64,000 nt of DNA from VRUE01 sp036276735 (GCA_036276735.1 DASUOH010000046.1:1-64000); one strand, 5' to 3'; shown: positions 24,071 through 32,967, numbered from the stretch's first letter. The notes: generated by a model from the sequence alone, not told the origin. Translations and numbers: made by a program.

Positions 24071-26371
24071 TCATTCGGCCTTATCCGGGCCGCGTTCGTC
24101 GAGGGAGCGGCTCATCGCCCCCATCAGCTCCAGCGCGCCCGCCTTGTGCAGCGGTTCGTTGAGGTTGCCGCACTTGGGGCTCTGCACGCAGGAGGGGCAG
24201 CCCGACTCGCAGGGGCACTCGGCGATCAGCCGCTCGGCATCGCCGAGCAGCCGCTCGAACTGCTCGTAACCGCGCAGCGTGATCCCCACCCCGCCGGGAT
24301 GGCCGTCGTAGATGAAGATCGTCGAGCGGCCGGTCTGGAAGTGGACGTTGGTCGAGAGCCCGCCGATGTCCCAGCGGTCGCACATCGCGATCAGCGGCAG
24401 GACCGCGATCTGCCCGTGCTCGGTGGCGTGCAGGGCGCCCAGCAGCACGTCCGGCGGCAGCGAGCCGCTCAGCCGGTCGGGCAGCACGTACCAGAGCGCC
24501 TGCGTGACGAAGTGCTGCTCGGGCAGCTCCAGCGCCACCACGTCGATCGGTTCCTGGTCGGAGATCGAGACGCGCTGGAAGGCGATCACCTGCTCGCTCA
24601 CCGAGACTTCGCCGAAGTGCAGCTCGACGCCGGCGGTCTGGCGCTGCTCGCGCACCTGCTCTATGTAGATGTCGGTCTCCTTCTTCGGCCGCGTGTACCA
24701 GTCGCCGTCGAAGCGCGACACCACCGCCCGCCGCGCCTCGACGTCGAGCCGCTCGACCTCGTAGGAGCGACCGAGGTGGAGGTAGATGGCGCCGGGGTGG
24801 ATCGTCGTGAAGGCGCGCTCGGCCTCGACCAGGCCGAGCATCTCCCCCGAGTCGCGCTCGATCACCGCGACCGCGTCGGCCGAGGCCGAGCGCAGCGGGA
24901 TCTTGGCGGCGACGAAGCCGCTTTCGCGCGGCCGCAGCCTGTTGCCGGCGCGGCGCAGCTCGCCGGCGCCCGTCAACCGCTCGGCGCGCTCCCGCCACGC
25001 GGGACCGAAGACCTCGTCGTCCTCGGCGCTCAGCGGCAGCTCGTAGGCGGCGGCGAGCAGGTGGCGGGAGGCGATCTGCTCGCTTTCGTGGTCGAGGATC
25101 GCCGCCTCGACCGGCCGCCCGATGAACTCGTCCGGGTGGCGGCAGAAGAACTGGTCGAGCGCGTCCTGGCCAGCGACGTAGACGGCGAGGCCGCGCCGCT
25201 GTCGGCCCGCCCGGCCCCACATCTGACGCAGGCTGGCGACCGTCCCGGGGAAGGTGACGCAGATCGCCGCGTCGAGCTCGCCGATGTCGATGCCGAGCTC
25301 GAGCGCGTCGGTGGCCACCACGGCCAATAACTCTCCCTGTGCGAGACGAGCCTCGATCTCGCGCCGCTGCTGGGGCGTGTAGCCGCCGCGGTAGGGGGCG
25401 ATCCTCTCCGCCAGCTCCGGCTTGCCGCGCGCCACCAGGTTCTCGCGGGCGAAGCGCTGCATCAGCTCGATCCCACGCCGGCTTTTCATGAAGCAGATCG
25501 TCCGCACGCCGTGCGAGACCAGCTCGGCGAGCAGGTCCGCCGCCTCGCCGAGCGGCGAGCGCCGCGTGCCGCTCGCCTTGTCGATCAGCGGCGGGTTCCA
25601 CATCGCGATCTCGCGCCCGGCGCGCGGGGCGCCGTCGTCGTCGACCAGCTCGAACGGCTCGCCGACCAGCCGCTCGGCCAACTCGACCGGGTTGGCGATC
25701 GTCGCCGAGGCGAGCAGGAAGCGCGGCTCGGAGCCGTAGGCGCGGGCGATCCGCCGCAGCCGGCGCAGCACGTTGGCGACGTGGGAGCCGAGCACGCCGC
25801 GGTAGGTGTGCGCCTCGTCGACCACGACCCAGCCGAGGTTGGCGAGGAAGCCGCCCCAGCTCTTGTGGTTCGGGAGGACGCCGACGTGGAGCATGTCCGG
25901 GTTGGTGAGGACGAGGTTGGAGCGGCGGCGGATCGCCGGGCGCTCCTCGCGCGGCGTGTCTCCGTCGTAGATCGCCTCGCGCAGGTTCGGCGGGCCCAGC
26001 GCGGCGAGCTTGCGCGCCTGGTCCTGGGCGAGCGCCTTGGTCGGGTAGAGGTAGAGAGCGCGGCGCTTCTCGTCGCGCGCGATGCCGTCCAGTACCGGAA
26101 GGTTGAAGGCGAGGCTCTTGCCCGACGCCGTGCCGCTGGTCAGGACGAGGTTGGAGCGTGTGGCGATCTCGAGCGCTTCCCGCTGATGGGAGTAGAGGCG
26201 CTCGACCCCGCTGCGGCGCAGCGCGTCGAGGAGCCCTGGGTCGAGTGAGCGCGGCAGCGGGACGGGCCGCGCCGGCCGCTCCTCCTCGGAGGACTCGGCG
26301 ACGATGCGCTCGTCCCTTCGCGCCGGGTCGATGGCAATGGACCACGGATGCTCCAGCAGGCTCTTTGCCAT
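24071..26371 (-). CDS. MrfA/YprA-like DEAD/DEAH helicase with DUF1998 zinc domain
   Basis: A 766-residue superfamily 2 helicase. Motif I is LTSGTASGKSLAF, motif II VVDEAHTYRG, motif III LASATIANP and motif VI MWGRAGRQRRG. The C-terminal third is a DUF1998 domain ending in the four-cysteine cluster CPCESGCPSCVQSPKCG. The order and length match B. subtilis MrfA (YprA), a 3'-5' helicase used with the nuclease MrfB for mitomycin-type DNA damage; no mrfB is adjacent. The ATG overlaps the stop of the upstream DHPS-like gene by one base, so the two are co-transcribed. Confidence 0.88.
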   Translation of the reverse strand: MAKSLLEHPWSIAIDPARRDERIVAESSEEERPARPVPLPRSLDPGLLDALRRSGVERLYSHQREALEIATRSNLVLTSGTASGKSLAFNLPVLDGIARDEKRRALYLYPTKALAQDQARKLAALGPPNLREAIYDGDTPREERPAIRRRSNLVLTNPDMLHVGVLPNHKSWGGFLANLGWVVVDEAHTYRGVLGSHVANVLRRLRRIARAYGSEPRFLLASATIANPVELAERLVGEPFELVDDDGAPRAGREIAMWNPPLIDKASGTRRSPLGEAADLLAELVSHGVRTICFMKSRRGIELMQRFARENLVARGKPELAERIAPYRGGYTPQQRREIEARLAQGELLAVVATDALELGIDIGELDAAICVTFPGTVASLRQMWGRAGRQRRGLAVYVAGQDALDQFFCRHPDEFIGRPVEAAILDHESEQIASRHLLAAAYELPLSAEDDEVFGPAWRERAERLTGAGELRRAGNRLRPRESGFVAAKIPLRSASADAVAVIERDSGEMLGLVEAERAFTTIHPGAIYLHLGRSYEVERLDVEARRAVVSRFDGDWYTRPKKETDIYIEQVREQRQTAGVELHFGEVSVSEQVIAFQRVSISDQEPIDVVALELPEQHFVTQALWYVLPDRLSGSLPPDVLLGALHATEHGQIAVLPLIAMCDRWDIGGLSTNVHFQTGRSTIFIYDGHPGGVGITLRGYEQFERLLGDAERLIAECPCESGCPSCVQSPKCGNLNEPLHKAGALELMGAMSRSLDERGPDKAE

Positions 26372-27252
26372 CAGGCAGGGCTCCGCTCAGGACGTGCTAT
26401 CCGCCCCGCCACCCTGACCGCCTGCAGGGAGCTGCGGTCGTGGATGCGCAGCAGGTCGGCGCCGCCCCGCACCGCGAGGGCGACGGCCGCCACCGTGCCC
26501 CACTCGCGCTCGGCGGCGGGCAGGCGCTCCTCCCACGAGCCGGCCAGCACGGCGCCGATGAAGTCCTTGCGCGAGAGGGACACGTAGAGCGGCAGGCCCA
26601 GCTCGCGCAGCTCGGGCAGCCGCCGCAGGATCTCGAGGTTCTGCTCGGTGGTCTTGTCGAAGTCGAGGCCGGGGTCGATGGCGATCTGCTCCTCGTCAAC
26701 CCCAAGTCGCCGGGCGGCCTCGATTCTCCCCTCGAACCACGACCTGAGGTGGTCGACGACGTCACCGTAATCGCGCCGCGGCCGGTCGACCCGGGGCGGT
26801 CCCTCGATGTGCATGAGCACGTAGCCGCAGCCCGACTCGGCGACCAGCTCGAACATCTCCTCCGAGCCGCCCGAGATGTCGTTGATCGCGACTGCCCCCG
26901 CCGTCAATGCGCGCCGTGCCACCTCGGGAGAGAAGGTGTCGGCGGCGATCGGGACGGCGGCGCCCGCGTCCTCTCCCTCGCCGCCGCGGGCCGCTTTCGC
27001 CAGCCCCTCGATCGCCGGCACGAGCGCTGCCGCCTCTCGCTCGGCCGTCACAGGCGGCCCGCTGCGCGCCGCCACCGCGCCGACGTCCAGCATGTCGAAG
27101 CCCGCCTCCGCCAGCGCCCGGCCGTCGGCGACCGCCTGCTCCGGCGTGCCGCTCCGGGCGCCCTCGAACATCGAGTCGGTGGTGACGTTGACGATGCCGG
27201 CGGCGAGCGGCTGGGTCAGGTCGAGGCTGCGGTCGGCAAGGCGCCAGATCAT
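26371..27252 (-). CDS. Dihydropteroate synthase-like protein (divergent)
   Basis: A 293-residue TIM-barrel protein of the DHPS (FolP) family, which normally condenses pterin pyrophosphate with p-aminobenzoate. Pterin-side motifs survive: AINDISGG, YVLMHIEG, IDPGLDFDKT, SLSRKDF, LLRIHD. The two mobile catalytic loops do not: the usual NVTPDSFSDGG reads NVTTDSMFEGAR, and GGESTRPG reads GAVAARSG. It could be a diverged but active FolP or a paralogue with another role. It is followed immediately by the helicase gene and divergent from a HAD gene with a 47-bp promoter space. Confidence 0.75.
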   Translation of the reverse strand: MIWRLADRSLDLTQPLAAGIVNVTTDSMFEGARSGTPEQAVADGRALAEAGFDMLDVGAVAARSGPPVTAEREAAALVPAIEGLAKAARGGEGEDAGAAVPIAADTFSPEVARRALTAGAVAINDISGGSEEMFELVAESGCGYVLMHIEGPPRVDRPRRDYGDVVDHLRSWFEGRIEAARRLGVDEEQIAIDPGLDFDKTTEQNLEILRRLPELRELGLPLYVSLSRKDFIGAVLAGSWEERLPAAEREWGTVAAVALAVRGGADLLRIHDRSSLQAVRVAGRIARPERSPA

Positions 27253-27299
27253 CGGATTCCTGCGAGGACGGCCATTACGGCTACCGTAGCGACCGCGTT

Positions 27300-28112
27300 A
27301 TGGCACTGCGATGCGTCTACGTCGACCTCGACGGCACCCTGCTCGGCAAGGGCAGCTCGCTCTTCCGGGACGCCGAGGGCGGTTTCTCGCTGGCCCAGGC
27401 CCGGGGCCTTCAGGCGTGCGACCGGGCCGGGGTCGAGGTCGTGATCATGTCGGGGCGGCGGGAGCCGCAGGTCCACGAGGCGGCGCGGCTGATGGGCCAG
27501 ACCTCCTACATCTACGAGGCCGGCTGCGCCTTCGCGATCGACGGCGAGACGACGCTGCTGACCGGCGACCTGGTCCCCGACGAGGACGGCACCGTCTACG
27601 AGAAGATCGAGGCGCGCGGCATCCCCAAGCTGCTCTTCGAGCACTTCCCCGAGCGAATCGAATACCACTCGCCCTGGCACCACGGCCGCGTCCTCTCCCA
27701 CCTCTTCCGCGGCGCGGTGGACGTCGGCGAGGTCAACGCGCTGCTAGCCGCCGAGGGCCACGACGACCTGCGCTTCCTCGACAACGGGGCGATCAACCGG
27801 CCGCTGGCGACGACCGGCGAGCCGGCCCACGCCTACCACCTCGTCCCCAAGCTGGTCAGCAAGGCCAACGGCGCGGCAGCCCACGCCCGCGCCCGCGGCT
27901 ACGACCCCGGCGACTGCATCGCGGTCGGCGACTCGGTCGAGGACCTGGAGGTCGCCGCGGCCGTCGGCCGCTTCTTCGTCGTCGCCAACGGGCCGCAGCG
28001 GGACCCCGGCCTGCGCGCCGCGCTCGCCGCCTGGGACAACGTCACGGTCACCGAGGGAGCTATGGGAGACGGCTTCTACGAGGCCGTGGTCGCCTCTCTA
28101 GTATCGGCCTAG
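27300..28112 (+). CDS. HAD-superfamily phosphatase
   Basis: A 270-residue HAD hydrolase. Motif I is VYVDLDGTLLG with the nucleophile Asp, motif II IMSGR, the conserved Lys lies in KANGAAAHA, and motif IV is GDSVEDLEVAAA. The large C-type cap between motifs II and III places it in the HAD-IIB (Cof-like) group that dephosphorylates sugar phosphates or nucleotides; the exact substrate is unknown. It precedes the DtxR-family regulator by 28 bp on the same strand. Confidence 0.85.
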   Translation: MALRCVYVDLDGTLLGKGSSLFRDAEGGFSLAQARGLQACDRAGVEVVIMSGRREPQVHEAARLMGQTSYIYEAGCAFAIDGETTLLTGDLVPDEDGTVYEKIEARGIPKLLFEHFPERIEYHSPWHHGRVLSHLFRGAVDVGEVNALLAAEGHDDLRFLDNGAINRPLATTGEPAHAYHLVPKLVSKANGAAAHARARGYDPGDCIAVGDSVEDLEVAAAVGRFFVVANGPQRDPGLRAALAAWDNVTVTEGAMGDGFYEAVVASLVSA

Positions 28113-28140
28113 ACCCCGCCACCGCAGAGAGGAGAGCCGC

Positions 28141-28854
28141 TTGTCGCAGGACAGCGCGACCGTCGCCGAGCAGGAGTATCTGGAGATCATGTTCTGGCTG
28201 GAGGAGGCAGGACTGCCGATGACCGGCGCCAACATCGCCCGCGCCATGCAGCTCTCGCCGCCGACCGTCCACGAGATGATCGGCCGCCTCGTCGACGACG
28301 GCTACGTCGAGCGCAACCCCGATAAGTCGCTCGCCTTCACGGAGGCCGGCCGCGACCACGCCAGCCACATCGTCCGCCGCCACCGGATGATCGAGCGCTT
28401 CCTCACCGACGTGCTCGGCATCCCCTGGGACGAGGTGCACGAGGAGGCCGAGCGGATCGAGCACGCGATGTCGCCGGTGCTGGAGGAGCGGATGCGGGCG
28501 GCGATCGGCGACGCGACCACCTGCCCACACGGCCACCCGATCGTCGAGGGGGCGCGCGAGCGCGGCTCGCTGCTCGCCGACGTCGAGGTCGGGGCCGACG
28601 TCGTCGTGCTGCGCTTCGAGAACGAGGCCGAGGAGCTGCTGCACTACCTCAAGGACGCCGGGCTGCACCCGGGGCTGGAGGGAAAGGTCGACAGCTCAGA
28701 TGAGGAGGGAGTGACGATCGCCTCCCGCGGCGGCAACCACCACGTCTCGCGCAGCGTCGCCGAGACGGTCTCGGTGCGGGCGGACCCGGCGCCGGCGCCC
28801 CGCGCCGCCATTCCCGAGCAGCTGGTCCTTTCCCAGGACCGGTACGGGCGTTAG
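28141..28854 (+). CDS. DtxR/MntR-family metal-dependent regulator
   Basis: A 237-residue DtxR-family repressor. Residues 1-65 are the winged HTH (ATVAEQEYLEIMFWLEE, then ANIARAMQLSPPTVHEMIGRL). The dimerisation and metal-binding domain follows with HHH-type ligands (HIVRRHRMIERFL, CPHGHPI). The last 80 residues are an SH3-like FeoA domain. Such proteins repress metal uptake when Fe(II) or Mn(II) is bound; no metal transporter is adjacent, so the sensed metal is unknown. The start is TTG at 28141, supported by GAGAGGAGAG upstream. R1 copy 2 begins 5 bp after its stop. Confidence 0.88.
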   Translation: MSQDSATVAEQEYLEIMFWLEEAGLPMTGANIARAMQLSPPTVHEMIGRLVDDGYVERNPDKSLAFTEAGRDHASHIVRRHRMIERFLTDVLGIPWDEVHEEAERIEHAMSPVLEERMRAAIGDATTCPHGHPIVEGARERGSLLADVEVGADVVVLRFENEAEELLHYLKDAGLHPGLEGKVDSSDEEGVTIASRGGNHHVSRSVAETVSVRADPAPAPRAAIPEQLVLSQDRYGR

Positions 28855-28859
28855 CCGGG

Positions 28860-28972
28860 GAGCCCATCCCGGCAGGACTTCCACTTAACTTTTTCCGAAG
28901 ACCGTTAATGGCTGTCCGCGGGCCGCGCCGCGGAAAAAGTACAAGACGTTCCAGCCCTACCGGGATGGGCTC
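28860..28972. repeat. Structured intergenic element R1, copy 2 (inverted)
   Basis: The same family as 4775-4893, in the opposite orientation. Arms AGCCCATCCCGG (28861-28872) and its complement at 28960-28971 are followed by one mismatch and a 3-bp continuation. The conserved GTCTTGTAC and GTTAAGTGGAA blocks are present on the minus strand. The inner stem reads ACTTTTTCCG paired with CGGAAAAAGT where copies 1 and 3 pair a T7 with an A7, a compensatory change. It lies between convergent genes. Confidence 0.85.
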
Positions 28973-28973
28973 G

Positions 28974-30077
28974 TCAAGCGGGGGAGCCGGTCCGAACTCG
29001 CTCTAAAGCAGCGGCAATTCGCCCCACACCGTCGGGAATCCGGTCCGGGGGGACGCTGGCAAACGAAAGCCGGAGGCTGCTCTCGCCGCCGTCGATCATG
29101 AAGGCGGGGCCCGCGACGAAGGCGACGTCCTCGGCTTTCGACTCGACCAGCAGCGCGGTCGTGTCGGTGCCGGCGGCGAGGTCCAGCCAGAGGAAGTAGC
29201 CCCCGGCAGGGACGACGAACTCGGCCTCGGGAATCTGCTCCCGCAGCGCCTCGACCAGCGCGTCGCGCCGTTCGCGCAGGGCACCGCGCACGAAGTCGAT
29301 GTTGGCGTCGAGGCCACCGGAGCGGCAGAGCTCCAGCACGATCGCCTCGGCGAGCATGTTGGGCGAGATGTAGGTCTCGTTGGCGCGCTTGGCCAGCTTC
29401 GCGATCTCCTCGGCCGGCCCAGCCAGGTAGCCGACCCGGACGCCCGGGCTGACCGTCTTGGAGAACGAGGAGGCGTGGACGACGCGGCCCGCCTTGTCGA
29501 GTGAGAGCATCGTCTCCAGCGGCTCGCCCTCGAAGGGCAGCTCGCGGTAGGGATCGTCCTCGAAGATCCAGAAGCCGTGCTCGGCGGCCAGCTCGACCAG
29601 TCGCACCCGCTTCTCGGCTGAGAGCGTGCAGCCGGCCGGGTTGTGGAAGTTGGGGATGACGTGGGCGAGCTTGATCGGGCCGTCGGCGAGCGCCGCCTCG
29701 ACCGCGCCGACGTCGATGCCGTCGGCCTCCAGCTGCACCGGGACCAGCTCCACGCCCAGCCGCTGCAGCATCAGCAGCGTGCGGTCGTAGGTCGGCTGCT
29801 CGACGATCACCCGGTCACCCGGCTCGAGCAGGTGGTCGAAGAGCATCCAGCCGGCCTCGAGCGAGCCGTTGGCGATCATCACCTGCCCGGCGTCGAGCCC
29901 GCCGTGCCGCTCGGCGACCCACTGGCAGAGACCCGGATGGCCGATGCCCGTGCCATAGGAGAGCGCTTTCTGCCAGTCCTCCGAAAGCGCCGCCGCCGCC
30001 GCATCCTTCACCGCTTCCCGCGGCAAAATGTCAGCGCTCGGCGCCCCTCTCGCAAACGAAATCGTGTCAGCAGCCAT
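28974..30077 (-). CDS. PLP-dependent aminotransferase (fold type I, LysN/MocR-like)
   Basis: A 367-residue class I/II aminotransferase of the 2-aminoadipate aminotransferase-like group without an HTH domain. Characteristic motifs are YGTGIGHPGLCQW, IPNFHNPAGCTLS (substrate Asn and PLP contacts), FEDDPYRELPF, and HASSFSKTVSPGVRVGY with the Schiff-base Lys. The substrate is a 2-oxo acid / amino acid pair that cannot be specified. ATG 30077 is chosen; an upstream ATG would start inside R1 copy 3. R1 elements flank the gene on both sides in inverted orientation. Confidence 0.88.
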   Translation of the reverse strand: MAADTISFARGAPSADILPREAVKDAAAAALSEDWQKALSYGTGIGHPGLCQWVAERHGGLDAGQVMIANGSLEAGWMLFDHLLEPGDRVIVEQPTYDRTLLMLQRLGVELVPVQLEADGIDVGAVEAALADGPIKLAHVIPNFHNPAGCTLSAEKRVRLVELAAEHGFWIFEDDPYRELPFEGEPLETMLSLDKAGRVVHASSFSKTVSPGVRVGYLAGPAEEIAKLAKRANETYISPNMLAEAIVLELCRSGGLDANIDFVRGALRERRDALVEALREQIPEAEFVVPAGGYFLWLDLAAGTDTTALLVESKAEDVAFVAGPAFMIDGGESSLRLSFASVPPDRIPDGVGRIAAALERVRTGSPA

Positions 30078-30096
30078 CTGCGTCCGAGTATAGGTA

Positions 30097-30208
30097 GAGG
30101 GGTCTGGGCAGGGGTGGAGCGTCTTGTACTTTTTTTGCGCAACCGTCCTCGGACGGCCGCACAACGGTCTTCAAAAAAAGTTAAGCGGAACCCCTGCCCA
30201 GACCCCTC
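30097..30208. repeat. Structured intergenic element R1, copy 3
   Basis: The arms 30097-30115 and 30190-30208 form a perfect 19-bp inverted repeat (GAGGGGTCTGGGCAGGGGT) unrelated to the arms of copies 1 and 2, while the core blocks GTCTTGTAC, T7, A7 and GTTAAG are conserved. The right arm is also coding: it supplies the last residues of SucD, and the stop codon TAA lies in the conserved GTTAAG block. Confidence 0.85.
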
Positions 30209-31071
30209 AACACCTCGACCGCGATCCGCGCCGTCTCGGTCGGGCTTTCGCCGACCCGGACGCCCTTCGCCTCCAGCGCCTCCTTCTTGGCCTGGGCGGT
30301 GCCCGAGGAGCCGGAGATGATCGCGCCGGCGTGGCCCATCTGCTTGCCGGGCGGCGCGGTGAAGCCGGCGATGTAAGCGACGACCGGCTTGGAGATCTCG
30401 GCCGCGATGAACTCGGCGGCGCGCTCCTCGGCGTCACCGCCGATCTCGCCGACCATCACGATCAGCTCGGTCTCCTCGTCGGCCTCGTAGAGCTTGAGGA
30501 TGTCGATGAAGTCCGAGCCGACGATCGGGTCGCCGCCGATGCCGACGATCGAGGAGTTGCCCTCGCCCGCCTGCTTCAACTCGTTGCCGATCTGGTAGGT
30601 CAGCGTGCCGCTCTTGGAGACGACGCCGATCTTGCCGGGGTCGAAGAACTGGGCCGGAATGATTCCTACGTTGGCCTTGCCGGGGGAGAGGACGCCGGGG
30701 CAGTTCGGCCCGATCAGCCGCACCCCCGCCTCCTGAGCCTTCCAGTAGGTCTTCAGCATGTCGAGGACGGGGATCCCCTCGGTGATCGCAATCACCGTCT
30801 CGACGCCGGACTCGATTGCCTCGTCAATCGCCGGTGCGGCGAACCGGGCCGGCACGAAGATCATCGAAGTGTTGGCGCCCTCCTGCTCGACCGCCTCGCG
30901 GATCGAGTCGTAGATCGGCACCCCCTCGACGTCCTGGCCGCCCTTGCCAGGCGTCACCCCGGCGACGAGGTCGGTCCCGTAGGCGCGATTGCGCAGCCCG
31001 TGGAAGGAGCCCTCGCGCCCGGTCAGCCCGGAGACGACGAGCTTGGTCTCGCTGCCGACGACGATGCTCAC
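30181..31071 (-). CDS. sucD: Succinate-CoA ligase subunit alpha
   Basis: A 296-residue alpha subunit of succinyl-CoA synthetase (TCA cycle, substrate-level phosphorylation). CoA-binding VSGLTGREGSFH lies at the N-terminus, then GPNCPGVLSPG, SKSGTLTYQ, GIGGDPIVGSDF, and the phospho-histidine loop KQMGHAGAII with the active-site His. GTG 31071 overlaps the sucC stop (GTGA). The last residues, RGLGRGSA, and the TAA are encoded within R1 copy 3, so the natural C-terminus was probably altered by the element. A longer reading upstream runs through sucC in another frame and is not real. Confidence 0.95.
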   Translation of the reverse strand: MSIVVGSETKLVVSGLTGREGSFHGLRNRAYGTDLVAGVTPGKGGQDVEGVPIYDSIREAVEQEGANTSMIFVPARFAAPAIDEAIESGVETVIAITEGIPVLDMLKTYWKAQEAGVRLIGPNCPGVLSPGKANVGIIPAQFFDPGKIGVVSKSGTLTYQIGNELKQAGEGNSSIVGIGGDPIVGSDFIDILKLYEADEETELIVMVGEIGGDAEERAAEFIAAEISKPVVAYIAGFTAPPGKQMGHAGAIISGSSGTAQAKKEALEAKGVRVGESPTETARIAVEVLRGLGRGSA

Positions 31072-32231
31072 GCGGCGCTCCCCGCGAGCTCGACGACGCG
31101 GCGGGCCGCGTCGAGCATCGTCTTCTCCTGGTGCAGGTTGGGCAGGTTCGCCTCGGCGAGGATCTTCAGGCCCTGCTCGGAGTTGGTGCCGTCGAGGCGC
31201 ACCACGAGAGGCACGCCCAGGTCGATCTGGCCCGAGGCGGTGACGATCCCCTTGGCGATCTCGTCGCAACGGGTGATGCCGCCGAAGATGTTGAAGAGGA
31301 TCGCCGCGACCTTCGCGTCGGACTTGATCACTTCCAGCGCGTTGACGATCGCCTCGGCTTTCGAGCCACCGCCGGCGTCGAGGAAGTTGGCGGGCGCCCC
31401 GCCAGCCTGGGCGACGACGTCGAGCGTCGACATGCAGAGACCGGCGCCGTTGGCGAGGATGCCTATGTCCCCGTCGAGCTTCACGTAAGTGAGCCCTTTT
31501 TCCTTCGCCATCCGCTCTTGAGGATCGTCGACGGTGTCGGCGACCTCGGCCAGCTCCTGGTGGCGGAAGAGGGCGTTGCCGTCGATCGTCACCTTCGAGT
31601 CCAGCGCGACGACGTCGCGATCGGCAGTGACGATCAGCGGGTTGACCTCGATCAGGGTCGCGTCCTCCTCGCGCGCCACCTCGGCCAGCTTCACCAACAC
31701 CTCGGCAGCCTGGTCGAGGGCATCGTCGGCGAGGCCGGCGGCGGCGACGATCGACCGCGCCGTGGCAGCGTCGAACTCGCGGGTCGGGTCGATGTGCCGT
31801 TTGACCAGCGCCTCGGGGTCCTCCGCGGCGACCGCCTCGATGTCCATGCCGCCCTTGGCGGAGACCATCGCCAGCAGCTTCTTCTCGCCGCGGTCGAGGA
31901 TGACCGAGGCGTAGTACTCCTCGGCGATGTCGGAGGCGCCCTCGATCCAGACCTGGTCTACCCGAAAGGGCCCCTCGCCGTGGGGGCCGACGATGTCCAT
32001 GCCGAGGATCGCGTCGGCGTGCTCGCGCGCCTGCTCGGCGTCGGCGGCGATCTTGATGCCGCCGGCCTTGCCGCGGCCGCCGATCAGCACCTGCGCCTTG
32101 ATCGCGCAGGGATATCCGATCCGCTCCGCCGCGGCGACGGCGTCCTCGACGGTCGAGGCGACCTCGCCGCTCGGCACGGCGATGCCGTGCGCGGCGAACA
32201 GCTGCTTGCCCTGATACTCGAGGAGGTCCAT
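31068..32231 (-). CDS. sucC: Succinate-CoA ligase subunit beta
   Basis: A 387-residue ATP-grasp beta subunit. It opens MDLLEYQGKQLFAAHGI, has the nucleotide-binding KAQVLIGGRGKAGG, and ends with the conserved GGITRCDEIAKGI and RLDGTNSEQGLKIL. Length and motifs are canonical; nucleotide preference (ADP or GDP) cannot be read reliably. It is the first gene of the sucC-sucD operon, coupled to sucD by a 4-nt overlap. A divergent HAD gene starts about 40 bp away, so the two share a small promoter region. Confidence 0.95.
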   Translation of the reverse strand: MDLLEYQGKQLFAAHGIAVPSGEVASTVEDAVAAAERIGYPCAIKAQVLIGGRGKAGGIKIAADAEQAREHADAILGMDIVGPHGEGPFRVDQVWIEGASDIAEEYYASVILDRGEKKLLAMVSAKGGMDIEAVAAEDPEALVKRHIDPTREFDAATARSIVAAAGLADDALDQAAEVLVKLAEVAREEDATLIEVNPLIVTADRDVVALDSKVTIDGNALFRHQELAEVADTVDDPQERMAKEKGLTYVKLDGDIGILANGAGLCMSTLDVVAQAGGAPANFLDAGGGSKAEAIVNALEVIKSDAKVAAILFNIFGGITRCDEIAKGIVTASGQIDLGVPLVVRLDGTNSEQGLKILAEANLPNLHQEKTMLDAARRVVELAGSAA

Positions 32232-32271
32232 GGTCGGCGCGCCCTGCCGAGCGCGGCGGGCAGCCTATAAG

Positions 32272-32967
32272 ATGCCGCGCCGCATGCCCGTCCCCGCTCT
32301 TAAAACCATCAAATGGGTGACCACCGATTGCTACGGCACCCTGATCGACTGGGAGAAGGGCATCCTCGAGGCCTGCAGGAAAGAGGCGGAGAAGGACGGC
32401 TTCAGCTTCGACGAGGGGCCCTTCCTGGAGCGCTTCTTCGAGGTGCAGGCAGAAATCATGGCCGGCTCCTACGAACTGTACGCCGAGGTGCTGCGCCGCA
32501 CGATCGTCAAAGTCGCCCGCGAGGTCGGCTGGGAGATCGAGCCTTCCCGCGCTCAGTTCCTGCCCGACAGCGTCGCCTACTGGCTGCCCTTCCGCGAGGC
32601 GAACGCGGCGATGGACCGGCTCGGCAAACGCTACGAGATCGGGATCGTCTCCAACATCGACGACAAACTGCTGGGGATCTCCCGTCGCCACCTGCGCACC
32701 GAACTCGACCTCGTCGTCACCGCCCAGCAGGTCCGCAGCTACAAGCCCGACCCGACCCATTTCAAAGAGTGCGCGCGGCGGATTGGCAGCAAGAAAGGCT
32801 GGCTCCACATCGCCTCCAGCTACACCACTGACGTCGCGCCGCTGCTGAAAATGAACGTGCCGGTCATCTGGGTCAACCGCCACAACGAGAAACTCGAGGG
32901 GCGCAAAGCGCCCGCCGCGACGGTCAAAAACTTCCGTGACGCGGTAAAAAAGCTCGGCGCGTCCTAG
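32272..32967 (+). CDS. HAD hydrolase, haloacid dehalogenase-like
   Basis: A 231-residue HAD protein with motif I WVTTDCYGTLIDW (nucleophile Asp), motif II GIVSNIDD, the conserved Lys in SYKPDPTHF and the acidic motif SSYTTDVAP. This is the type II haloacid dehalogenase-like arrangement (subfamily IA), but many such proteins are phosphatases. ATG 32272 or 32284 are both possible starts; a GTG at 32230 would overlap sucC's start region and is unlikely. It uses AAA lysine codons more freely than its neighbours. Confidence 0.85.
   Translation: MPRRMPVPALKTIKWVTTDCYGTLIDWEKGILEACRKEAEKDGFSFDEGPFLERFFEVQAEIMAGSYELYAEVLRRTIVKVAREVGWEIEPSRAQFLPDSVAYWLPFREANAAMDRLGKRYEIGIVSNIDDKLLGISRRHLRTELDLVVTAQQVRSYKPDPTHFKECARRIGSKKGWLHIASSYTTDVAPLLKMNVPVIWVNRHNEKLEGRKAPAATVKNFRDAVKKLGAS

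Noticed and set aside
30181..32883. 900-codon minus-strand frame covering sucD and the sucC region
   Set aside because: Only the last 296 codons are SucD; the rest is sucC in the wrong frame. The GTG at 31071 overlaps the sucC stop and is the proper start.
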